In this document: positions 1 through 11,500 of the stretch, one piece after another
How the letters are laid out: every line of letters begins with the position of its first letter
Position numbering within the stretch: the first letter of the stretch is position 1
Origin: Chromobotia macracanthus
Lineage: Eukaryota; Chordata; Actinopteri; Cypriniformes; Botiidae
NCBI GenBank assembly: GCA_036877525.1
Contig: JAZGTH010000067.1
Location: 5,522,501 to 5,586,500, forward strand
Direction: 5' to 3'
DNA length: 64,000 bases
Translations under genes and position numbers: made by a program
Notes under the pieces: generated by a model
The model's input: the letters and a program-made list of their open reading frames with translations, nothing else
Told to the model about the DNA's origin: nothing
Database searches by the model: none

Positions 1-964
1 AGAAGAGCTTGTTGTGGCTTTAAAGTTCACCGGAGGTTAAAGCAGTGGTCGTAAACCTTTTCACTGGTGGTGAAATCTAAAGGAAAAACATCCATTCTGT
101 CTTTGAGGAACAGTGAAGATTACAGTGAATGTAATCTTTATATAATCTTTACATCTCTTCTGTTTTTACATGTGCTGCCCGTCGTTCTGTTAATTTCACC
201 TCCCGCAGAGATGACAGGAGATGACAAAGCCGTGTGTGTGTGCGTGCTCACAGAGTAAAGTGACGGTGTAGAAAACAATATGCCTATGAGTGTTAACGGA
301 AGAAAAGATTTAGACACACAATTAAACTGCTGAACAAGACAAATTGAAGGAACTTTTCAGTTAATAAAAGGAGAGAGAGCTCAAACTATTAAATGGAGAA
401 CAAAGAAAGAGCAACAGAAAAAAAACGTTTTTGTTGGCAGGGAATTATGGGAAAGAGATATCCCATACTAGCATGTCAGGAAAGGATTGGATTGAGATGG
501 GCAGGGTTATAAAGTGGAAAACTCATGTGGGCAAACAAAAGTAAAATGTATCCAGCTAGTAGGCAGGTGCTCTGACATTGTGACATCACATGGGTGGTAG
601 GTTTCGCCACAGCCTCTGTGGTGAATGTTTTACTGTGTGGGGACTGCATGTAAATTTTCTTTTATTACCCTGCTTTCTTAAGTTCATAAAGACAAAAATA
701 TGCTGGTCTCGGGTATTGAATGTGCAGTAATCACATTTCTTGCTGGCTTGCTGAACAGGTCTGCATGTGAGTCTGCATGGACATTTTGCTGAGTGCAAGC
801 CTAAAGGCAGCGAGTAAACGAGACCCTGTGACCTCAGCCAGTCAGTGCGGTGAAATTTTAATCGCTCACTCTCCCGATGGTCCACACAATGAAAACTTAA
901 ACTAAATGCTGAATAAAGTCTTGATTGAAAAGTAGAAGTTTTCTGTACTGGGTGAGTGTATACA
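1..964. other. Upstream flank, no gene recognised
   Basis: AT-rich sequence with only short chance frames. No exon with a family resemblance, no RNA gene and no CpG cluster were seen on either strand. Distal regulatory elements could be present but nothing in the sequence marks them. Confidence 0.6.
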
Positions 965-1262
965 ATTAAAGGTTGTACAAATGTTTCCCTAACAGTCCAT
1001 TAAGTAACAAAAACAAAGTAACAAAATCATTAAAAATGTTATTTTGAAGCATTTAAAACATCCAGTTTTTTAGACATGATATTAACATTAATGCTTGGTT
1101 CTAAGAACGTTAGTTCTAACTTTTTGAAATTCTGTAATGTTTTTAAAACGTTCCACCAACAACTTAATGTTTTTGATATAACATATAATGTTAAAAACAT
1201 TCTACTAATGTTAACTTTGAGAGAACTTTTAGAAACTGTTAGCCAACACTGTTCCCTGTTAT
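965..1262 (-). mobile_element. CTAACA MITE, copy 1
   Basis: Reverse-oriented copy of the family defined at 13447-13739. Shared landmarks in order: CATTAAGTAACAAAA, TTTTTTAGACATGATATTAA, TTAAAACGTTCCACCAACAA, CTTTGAGAGAACTTTTAGAA and GTTCCCTGTTA. The left end is degenerate. Confidence 0.75.
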
Positions 1263-1589
1263 AGAGTTACAGAAAACAGAATTAATTTAGTATCAAAAAA
1301 TAGAAGTTCATTAAAAGTCTTCAACATGACATGATAAATATGTTTGTTTGTCTGATTGATCCAAGGTCTGTTCGTATATACAGTCAACCTGAGAAATATT
1401 TTTTGATTTACATGCACAGTTACACAATTGCAAATGCTAACAGTGAGACGTGCACAAACCATCTCAGATAGCGTTGGTAGCTTTACTTTAGATTTGTAAG
1501 AATAATGCTGGCCTGAAATCAACAGTCTCTCTCAAACTCTCAAACAGTCAGCCCCCCACACGCACTTTAATTCTGTCATTTATCACTAA

Positions 1590-2040
1590 TCAACCGAATC
1601 AGATAATTAGAAATCTTTTTTGGTATCTGATATGATTATTTTGAATTATTTAATGACACTGTAATCAGTCTTATTGTGTGTTCAAATTCGTGATGAGCTC
1701 ACATCTTTTCCTGCTGCCTAAAATACTTATAAAAACCAAAAAGAGTGAAACATCCGAGTTCTGTAATACTACATATAGGCACTCCTGAAATGCAGCTTGT
1801 CCAATCAGATTAGAGGACCGGAACTGACTGTATTATTATATTTAATGATAATATATATTAATTTCCCATACTAACCACATAAGTTTAGAAATGTACTTTG
1901 AAATGTACTGGGTTCAGAGGTATTTAATGCTTAAAGGTTTATTGTAATCATCTGCAGATAATTAGAATTTGTATCTGATATGATTAGTTTGCATTATTTA
2001 ATAAAGCTGTTGTAATCTGTCTGATTGTGCTTTTAGAGAT
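1590..2040. repeat. Repeat block with an internal direct duplication
   Basis: Two related stretches at about 1597-1683 and 1953-2037 both read CAGATAATTAGAA, then TATCTGATATGATTA, then TTATTTAAT, then GTAATC and TGTGTT/TGTGCTTTT. The sequence between them (GTCCAATCAGATTAGAGGACC at 1799-1819, in part) resembles a dispersed cyprinid repeat as I recall it. It is probably a decayed repetitive element just upstream of the promoter. Confidence 0.5.
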
Positions 2041-2105
2041 GTGTTAAACCGGTATTATTGCCCACAGGTTTCCTGCTTAAAATGATTTATCACAGCAAAC
2101 ATCTA

Positions 2106-2109
<4 letters not shown>

Positions 2110-2142
<33 letters not shown>

Positions 2143-2250
2143 ATCCCCTCTTGCATCTCCCCTCCCCTCTTCCCCCCCCCCACTTCTGCGCCGTGCACTC
2201 GCGTGTGTGTGCACGAGCAGCTCTGTGTGTGCGTGTGTGAGGGAAGCACT
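2110..2250 (+). promoter_or_regulatory. Putative proximal promoter / 5' UTR of shank3 with TC tract
   Basis: A (TC)15 run at 2111-2141 is followed by C-rich sequence, then TG-rich sequence, and then the first ATGs. Pyrimidine tracts of this kind are common at vertebrate promoters and transcription starts. No TATA box at a convincing spacing was seen. Local GC and CpG rise from here to about 2590, unlike the AT-rich flank, which fits a promoter-proximal region. The exact start site is unknown. Confidence 0.4.
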
Positions 2251-2289
2251 ATGCAGTCGGAGCTCCACACACACAGAGCATGCCTGTGA
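2251..2289 (+). promoter_or_regulatory. Upstream ORF in the shank3 5' leader
   Basis: A 12-codon ORF plus stop (begins MQSELHTH, ends TGA at 2287-2289) lies about 240 bases before the chosen shank3 start and overlaps the alternative in-frame ATG at 2280. If the transcript starts upstream of 2251, scanning ribosomes meet this ATG first (G at -3 and C at +4), so it could lower or shift initiation. The transcription start is not visible in sequence, so this is inference. Confidence 0.35.
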
Positions 2290-2531
2290 GTGCGGGCTCG
2301 GGCAAACATGAGCCTTCCCAGCCCAGAGATCGTCCACAGCAGCAGCCCAAACTCCCATCAGTGCCCCCCTCAGCCCACCCCCTCTCTCCAGCTCTCTCGC
2401 TGCCACTCTCTCTCCCTCTCCTCATCTACTCTCGACCTGCGCAGCCTCTTCCCCGCCACCGCTCCAGCACCAGCCGGGGGGACAGCTCCAGATCTCCGCA
2501 CGCTGACGTTTGCAGAGCGCCGTCCAGCTCC
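2280..2531 (+). other. Possible in-frame N-terminal extension of shank3 / 5' leader
   Basis: The frame of exon 1 is open upstream to an ATG at 2280 (A at -3, C at +4) and would add 84 residues rich in Ser, Pro, Leu and Arg with no recognisable domain. The DNA is C-rich with CT runs, so an open frame could be accidental. It lies in the same transcript leader as the 13-codon upstream ORF at 2251-2289, which overlaps the 2280 ATG in another frame. It may be leader rather than coding. Confidence 0.3.
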
Positions 2532-2594
2532 ATGGAGGAACCCCAGGGCAACACACTGGTCGTCCGCATAGGCATCCCCGACCTGCAGCAAACG
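2532..2594 (+). CDS. shank3: shank3 coding exon 1 (start of SPN domain)
   Basis: Encodes 21 residues, MEEPQGNTLVVRIGIPDLQQT, matching the first beta-strand region of the SPN domain (human SHANK3 has VVVRVGIPDLQQT). The exon ends ACG|GTGAGT, a near-consensus donor, in phase 0, and continues with Lys22 of exon 2. Starting at this Met puts Arg12 (Rap1/Ras contact, site of the autism-linked R12C change in human) at exactly position 12, which supports this start. Its Kozak context is mediocre (T at -3, G at +4). The frame stays open upstream to an ATG at 2280, so an 84-residue Ser/Pro-rich N-terminal extension is possible; a human SHANK3 model has a comparable low-complexity leader. Confidence 0.9.
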
Positions 2595-5500
2595 GTGAGT
2601 TCTGTCACTGCTCCAAACTCTCTCTCTCTATCTCTTTCTCTGTCTCACTTGTTCTTTTCTCTTTTCTGCCTGTCCTATTCTCTTATTTCTTCAGCGTGTA
2701 CGAGCGAGTATGATTGTTCTCTTTCTTTTTTATCTCTCTCTCGCTCTCTCTCTTTGCTCCGCTGGTCAAATTGTTGAATTGAACCTCTTTTCATTAGCGC
2801 AACTGTGGCTGACTTTGAGAACTGAAGAGCGCTCGGAGCGAGAGAGCTGCAGACAGAGATGGATATGGTGACAGGGGTCTCTTATGGTAGCTTTACTGTA
2901 ATTCACAGGCTCCTATTCGTTGTCACGGAGATGTCAGAGTTGACAGTGAGGTTGCTGTGTATTGTATCCAGTCCCCAGGGTCTCACAAGCGACATATGGT
3001 GCTGATGGATATGAGAGAGAGAGAGAGAGAGAGAGAGGGAGCGAGAGAGAGTCTTGGTTACTCACCTGTTCCTTTTGAAAAGATACAGGTGTTACTGTTG
3101 CAGGTGGCATCTTTAATTGAATCATTATTTAGTCACACAGCTCTGTTGGCATCCCCACCGATAGTATTGCATGTACTGCAGCCATTTTTTGGAGATGAAT
3201 GCATGAAATGCTTGAAACTTTAATTGCGTTTAAGCATGTCTTTTGGCCTTTTTTTTTTTGCAGCTTGTTAGTGACGTGTTGAGGGGTGTTTATTCCTGAC
3301 AATGATTTAGAGTCACAAAGCAAAAGAAGTCATTTATTTTTAATGAATGTTGAGCTTACATTAGTGTTTGGTGATGTAAGTGAAGCAGAATATTTATTTT
3401 TTTAATTTTAGAAGCAGGTGGAATTGTTTATTCTCATATTTAATTTGCATATACTCGGCTAATAAGAACGTTTCTGTAATGATTCCATTAAGTAAAATGT
3501 TAAAATGCTATTTTTAATGTTCAGTTTTTTAGACATTATATTAATGTTATTTCTTGATTGTTAGAACATTAGTCAAATAACTTCTTTAATTCTGTAACAG
3601 TTTTTAAAACGTTCCGTTATCTACTTAATTACATTTTGATATATATGATACATGATATTATAAAATGTTCTAAAAATGTTCCTGCAGGACTTTTTTGAAT
3701 AACGTTGAGAAAACTTTTAGAAAACGTTAGCTAATGTTCTGAGAATGTTCCCTGTTAACTGGGCACCTGCTTGATTTTGAATTAATACTCTTTCCACATC
3801 TTCAAAATCTCATGTATTTTTTCCATCAAACAATTCACTAGTTTTCTTTAGCATGCAGGTCTCCGAGTCGCTGTCGTGAAAAGTGTAAACAGATCTTAAA
3901 TGAGAGGGTTCTGGATTCTGAACTCATGAAAAGCAAAAGCTTTAGATGTATTGATATTAAATTTTGATTAAGTAATATTCATTAGTGGCTCAGAGTGGGT
4001 GGATTTATTTGTGTTGGGTTAAGTATGGTCATATCTGCTTGGACAGGTTCCAGCAGGTTTTCTGTAAGAGCCCTTAAAAGTGTCATTGGTTTGATTGTGA
4101 CGGTGGAGTCCAAGACTGTAACCAAATGTAGAAGTTATAATAAATGATCATGGAAACTTAGTAAACACACAGATTGGAGAATGTACTGTACATCCCTTTG
4201 GATTTTGGTTTTCCATTGGTTTAATCTCTCACTCTGTGTATGTAATCCACAGGGCATGCTTGAGAAACATTCTTTCATGCATCAGCTGGTATCCATGAGG
4301 TCTGTTGCTGCTAGAACAGATATGATATTTGGTCACACATTATGTGTGCACGACTAAGTGTAAATGTAAACAGAATTTTTGTCTTTTAGCTTTTTGCCAT
4401 TTTATTGTTGTGTCTTTATTTGTGTGTAAAAACAATTCTGGATACATTGCTATGCTAGTTGATTGGCTGGTAGTGAGAAGGTTTACTGCATGTTTCTCAG
4501 GTTGGCACCATGAGATTTGAGTCGGTTAAGATTTTCTCTGCATTCAGCTTCTAGGACATGTATACAACAGGATGCATTAGCATGTGTGCACGTGTGAGTA
4601 TCTGCAGCATAAGTGAGCTGCAGATCAATGGCTCATCTCGCCTGTCAGAAATTTCCTTCTTGAATCTTCAATATCACACCTTTCATCTTTGCCTCTTGGC
4701 GCTGCATGAGTGTGAATTGGTGTCCATGTATGCATTTGTATGTAGTTTTGATTGAATGCAAGTGTGTGTGTATATATGTGAGCCTCATTATAAGCAAGAA
4801 GCCGCAGTGTTAACGAGGTCTGTCCTTTAGCAGGGCCCAAGTGTCTGTTAATAATGAGGGTGAACAGAACAGAAAGATTGTGATAAATGCCACATTTTCA
4901 TCAGCACGTCCCACCAGCACCCGCCTTTCAAATGCTAACTCACACTCTCTAAATCCTGATACCATCATTTAGAGCTTTAGACTCCGAATTTATCAATATC
5001 ACTTCACAATCATTATTCATATACATCCGCATCTGAGTCCTGAATGTGCATGAATTCTCAACATCTGGCAGATTTTAGTCAGTGCTTTCAGAGAGCTGCT
5101 TTTGAAAGGTACATACGGTTTGGACTGAACGCATGGCTAAATCTAGCCTCCGATGAAACGTCCATGGGCCATTGGCTGAACGTCTGATGCATTTGGAACA
5201 CTTATGAATTGTCTGTTCATAAAAATATTATTTAAATTTAAATTCTGTAAAACATTTTTAAAACGTTCCACTAACAACTTAAGAGTGACATTTTCATATA
5301 TAGCTATATAACTTTTAAAAAAATTCTACTAAGATTACTGCAAGACAGTTTTTGACAACTTTGAGAGAAGTTTTAGAGAAAATGTTGGCCATTGTTCTGA
5401 GAATGTCATGTAATATGAACTCTGATCGGTTGCTTTACATGTCAGTCAGATGGCCTCTTGGATGGTTGTTGGCCAATAAAAGCAGCGATGAAGTCCCGGC

Positions 5501-8500
5501 CTTCTGCTGTCAGTATGGAGGACTGTCGACGTTAGACTAGGTTAAATCTGGCTTTCCGATTCTCAGAGGTTGTTCATTTACCGTTTGAGAGACTTTATAA
5601 AGATATCAGTTTGCTTTCTTTAGGTATCTTGATAACTTGATATCAAATGTGTCTCCTATCATTCCCTTAAAACTATACAGGAATAAAATGAATGTAAATA
5701 GCTTAACCTAGATATTTTGAATGTGAAAAAATGGAGGAGACATATGAGATTACCAGCATGTTTTTCTCTTGAGAAAAATCTGAGAAGCAGAAGAGTCTTC
5801 AGTTAATCTCTTTAATACTCAGGATAAACAATAGAGATGTTAAACTGATCTCATTTGTGATTTTCTTTTGTGATGTAAAATTTCCCAGATCTGTTGTAAT
5901 ACTAAGGACTCTTAGAAATGATTTATCATTTTCCCTTAGGTTTATTTCACAATGAATTAAAATGTTAACTTTTGCCATAACTTGGCAAGAAGGTGTAAAA
6001 TTATTAAGTGTAATATATGCCAATAGAGGGAATCCTTCAGTGATATTTATATATATGCAGTGTCTTTACGTGCTGTTTTGTAGAACTGTGTTTGGCAGTG
6101 ATCGCCACTGTGAGATTTTTGGGTTGGCTCTGCTTCTGCCAGCTTTGCTAAAATGGATTTGGTCAGTTTTTCTCCACGCAGATGCTCGGTGGAGTGTCTC
6201 TGAACTGTAATCTTCAGGTCTCTTTGCACATTTTCAGTGGGTTTTAAGTCCTGGCTTTGAATGTGCCAATTAGAGAAACTCAGAAACCTGTCCCCCAGTG
6301 CGTGTCACGCTAAAATATGGCTCATTGCCCAAGTCTGCCCATTCTGTGGTGTAGGTTTTTTACCCATGTAGACCTTTCTGTGTTTTATTCTAAGCAAATT
6401 ACCCAGCTAACAATTCTGGGTTGTAACAAAAATGTTAGTTATTTTGAAAGTTATTAGAAAGTTCAAAATGTCCAGTATTTTAGACATTGTATTAACATTA
6501 TAAGAATGTTATTTAAACATTTTTGTATTCTGTAATATTTTTAAACATTCCACTGACAACTTAGAAACAACATTTTTGATATGTATGACATACATTAAAA
6601 AAGCATTCTGTTATTCTATTACTGTTACCGCTGGAACGTTTATAACTTTGAGAACTTTACAGAACGTTACCCAACATTCTGAGAACATTTCCTGTTAGCT
6701 AGCTCACTCCTTACATGATCAGATCTCAGTTCTAGATCATTTACAAAATTTCCTGTCTCATGATGTCATCACTACCTGGTTTGGTGATGACATCATTAAC
6801 CAGGGGTTGACTTTTCACTAGAAATGGCAATTGACATTTAAGGGAAAGCGTGAGATTGTTCAGCATTTTCCTATACGTTCTGTGGCTTTTGATGAACTCT
6901 AGGCATGCTTGCACATGTCTTGTAAACAGGATTGGCCAGGGTCTTTATTTTACAGGAACAGCCAGATACAGGAACAGCCAGTCCCAGAGTATTCTTGATG
7001 GCTCCAAACTTTTTTGTTTGACAGTAACGGTGGCCGAACTGCAACTGGAAGCTTTCATTTGACCTGTAGGACCTCATGAAGATAGGTGTACAGAATTTTG
7101 TACAGTATATCTTGATGTGCTGTGTGGAGACTCAATGTTGTGACTTGTAAAATGTATTTAGGAGCATCTGGATGTGTTTTATGTTCGGAGACCTTTGCTG
7201 GCGTCATTATTTCAGGGTGGTGACTAGATACAGATGCATTATCAGTAATCACGTTATAATAAAATCGAAGATGATCATGAACATAATTACAAAGTATGGT
7301 GCAGTGGTGTGGGGCCTTGTGGTCAAAGCTTAAGGTTGGTAACTGTATGGCTGCTGGTTCGAATCCCACTGCATATGAGCCAAAAGAAACCTTGGTGGTT
7401 TCCCGCGGTAAAGATTCTTATCCTCAGGTTGCCCTCAGGGAGAATGAATCTGTTATAAATGTACTACTTGTCATCTACTAAAATACACTAAAAGCGATTA
7501 AATGACTGCTGGCTTGCTGAGAACAGAAGTGGAATTTAATTTAGAAAGTGTGTGAATATGCATGTCGAAACATTTCAGTTTATTTTATTTTGAAAACATT
7601 TGAATCATTTCTAAAAGGAGCTTTTAGACGTTTCCGTTATGGACTGTGGTGTGTCTGGCAGCTAGGAAAATCAGTTCAGTCCATTTTGAAATGAGTTAGT
7701 CTATGGTTCCTTTCACCACTGGACCTGAGGAACTGTGTCTGTGCTCTACAGGTGTGTTGTAAAGGTTTGATTGCTTCACTGATCTACTCCTCCCAGGATT
7801 TGAGCTCCTGGTTTTGCACATCTCTCGTTTTCCATTAATGTCACAACAGCTTACAGTTCATATCGCAAACACTGCCTGTTCACTGCAGTGTGACTTCCAA
7901 AAGATGAAGGATATAAAAGACAGAGAGAAAGGAGAAAGCAAATGAAACGGGGCTTGAAAAGGAAGGAGAAGGGTGGAGAAGGAGGTGTGATACAGGAGAG
8001 GGAAGAACACGTCTCTGGAGGGTTTCAGTTAAGGATTTTAAAGTGTGACAAAAGCCCTGTTCAGTGACTTTAATCGCACAGACACACCTGTGATGTACGT
8101 ACAGCACAGACCACAGGGACTTCAGTGTGAAGAGAAGAAGAAGAGTGTTAAGGTTTACAGTAGATTACAGAAGAAACGTTTGCAATATGTATGTGGGTGT
8201 GTGTTCACCCTTTATCTTTAATAAATGGGTAAAAAGGAAACTAGTAACCTGCTGATATCGCTTGTGCGGTAGTCAAATTATTTTCCGCAAGGAAATGTTC
8301 TGCATTTCAGATTTTTCTTTATCAAAAATATTGGCTTTGCTTAAAGGAGCAGGATAAGTTCTGTTATTGTATCATTCTGTTATTTCTCCTCATGTAGCTC
8401 AAAATCCATATGATTACTGACTTTTATGGAACACACACACAAAAATGAAATACTGCAGAAATACCCAATGATCTTTGTTATATGGGGCATAGGGTTGTTG

Positions 8501-11500
8501 AGATCCCAGAATGACAAAAGCACCTTAAAAATAGTCCATATGACTGTCCAGCTAACAGGAAACATTCTCAGAATGTTGGCTAATATTCACTTAAAGTTGT
8601 CAAGTTATTAAAAATGTTGCTGCAGCAACATTAGTAGAATGTATTTATCATATATTAAAACATTGTTCTTAAGCAGTTGAACGTTTTAAAAACATGTTTG
8701 AATAATGTTCTTATAACCAAGCAGTAACATTAATACAATGTCTAAAAAAACTAGACGTTTTTAACAATCCTGGAACTTTCAAAATTTCAGACATTTTTAT
8801 GTTTTTGTTATTAGTGGAAACTGTTATCTGGTTTGTGCACCACATCCTAAATTATTTAAAGCCATATGATAGAATTGTATTAGAAAAAGGATTTTTCTGA
8901 AAATCTCCCCTACAGCTGAAGCTGCCAAAACTCAGTCATACACGTATTCAGTTCTAATATGGTGCATCAGTATGAATCTCACCAGGTCTGACGTCTGAGA
9001 TGTGAGTTGTCATTTGTTCTTGTGCGTCTGTCATTGTCAAAGCTGGCACGATGTATTTCCATGTGCTATATTTGAATTGGATGCGACCTATGGCTGATTT
9101 TCACTCAATATAGACTAAAATTTCACTCTTTTCTTGAAGTTACTGTGTGTCTACAGAACACCTGGATACAGCGTGCTATTTTTTTTGCTAGTTTTCTATG
9201 TCTTCGATCTAAAAAGTTATTAAGAGATCTCTGGTCATATTGCAATATTTCTTTCTGTGTTTTCCATAGAAAAATGAGAAACAGCTTTGAAATTAGGACA
9301 GGTGAATTAGGACAGTTTTTAATTCATAAAGCACTTGATATTGATCATGGGTAGATGTGTTGAATATACGTTCAGATAAAAACTTTGATTAAATGTTTCA
9401 GGACTGTAGTGATGGTCAAGGATATGTAGTTTGCCTTTGAAACAACAAATACTTTATCTTCTGTTTCTGCTTTGATTGTGATTTGGACACAATATTGGTG
9501 GCTCATGGATCGTTCCTGGCAGGGATTAAACCCAGAAACCTCTTGGTTATCAACCCTGAGCTTAACCACTAACACACCATTCATAATACATACAGTAGTG
9601 TGTGGAATTCATGTGGATTTTCATGCCTACCTTTGTCCATCTGTGTCCTCCATCTACTGTGAGAGACATAAAGCCAACTGTTACATGAGCTACTATACTG
9701 TGATATAACACTGAGTGTGATTGGATTTTAAAATCCATTCAAATGTGCGATTACGGCACACAGCTTATTTGGTTAGTCATATGCTCTCTCTCTTTTTGCT
9801 TCATTGAACATGTTTTTAATGCACTGGAAATCAGGCCATTGGTCGCAGACCTCCTGTTGACAGATGGCTTGTGTAAGACAGTATGTGAGACATGGTGACA
9901 GCTGTACAGTAATGCACCTTAGACAGACTTTCCTCTACAGAGGGTCTAACCATCATTTGTGTGTGTGTGTATTTGAAAACACAAAAGAGCATTTTCAATA
10001 CTTTTCACTTGAATAATGTTTATTGTATTTCAGAGACAAACAGAACCAGCAAATCTTGTCCAGATGCTTCTGGAAACATTAAACAAAACACACCACATGT
10101 GAAGAGGCAAGAGGTAAAATGAGATCTGTGATTGGCTCCTTGCTTTCACTTTGGTTAGGCCAGTCCAGCGTCAGCTACATCAACTTCTTGAATTGTCTGT
10201 CAGAGCAGAAGCTGAAGATAAACTATTTGTTGCTTTAAAGGTAAACTGCATATTCTTGAGCTAAGCATTCAACCTTAATGTGATGGGTTTGACTTTATGC
10301 GCTGGAATTTTCAGGTATGCTATTGGTTAATATAATTTTCCCCGCCCACAGCACCTTGATTACATCATCAGAAAATAGATACAATGAAGAAAGAAAGTGA
10401 TTACATTTTGAAATCAAAATAACAGTTTTTGTTTATGAGAATAATGTTTAACAGTAATAAACTGTGCACAATAAGACATGGGATATTTATTGAGAAAATG
10501 AAAAGGCTCAGTGTTGATCTGATGTTGTCTTTAAGCTGTGCAGATTGTGTTACAGGTGCCCAGTAAATGCGCAAAACTAAATGGAAGTCCATGTGAGGTG
10601 TTTGGAATCAATGTTGATGTTGTGTTGCAGAAGGGAGTGTGATGTTATTGAGCTGAGGCCATAGCATCCGAGGAGTTTTAGTCCAACCAGGCGCAACAGT
10701 TGCAAACTACAGGATATTTTGTTGATCACTTGGTTTTCATTTCTGAAATGTCATTGGTCTAAAATCGAACTCCACATAACTGCCTATTAAACATCAGATG
10801 TGTTCTCCTGTTGATTGTGTGACATTGTGCAGGATTTTCAATTTCAGTGTCAACATTTGCAATTACATTTAATATAACATCTATCAGAGACGGCTGATTT
10901 ATCCAAAGCGGGAAACGAACGCTGATAATGTCACGTCATTTTGCTTTCAGTGTAGACAAACTAATACATTGGCTCTGGAAAATTGTTATTGCATCGTGTC
11001 TGGTTAGGAACCATATGCTAAAGTAGCAGAACAGACATCCCATCTAACAAATTTAGGTTGTAAGAAGCGTTTCTGCAACATTTCCAGTACCAACAATAAC
11101 ATTTTTGATATAGGATAATAATTATCATATTATATATAATAATATTTAATAATAATAATTTCTCATAATATTTATAATCATATATTTATATTTATATTAT
11201 ATTATTTTATTATTATTATAATAAAAATGTTCTACCAATGTTACTGCAAGAATATTTTATGATAACTTTAAGACAACTTTTAGAGAATATTAGCCAGTGT
11301 TCTTAGAATGTTCCCTGTTAGCAAGGATCTTTGTTTTTTGGTTGTTGGCTTTATTAGCATTGTGTCATGAGCGTATTAGCCCCACACCGGCTGCTTAGCT
11401 GATTAATAAAAGCCATTAATTGAGAGCAGCTTTTGTTTGGACCTCAGCAGAAGAGCTTAGTCAATGACCTCAGCCACAGCAGTCTGCCTAAACAGCATAA

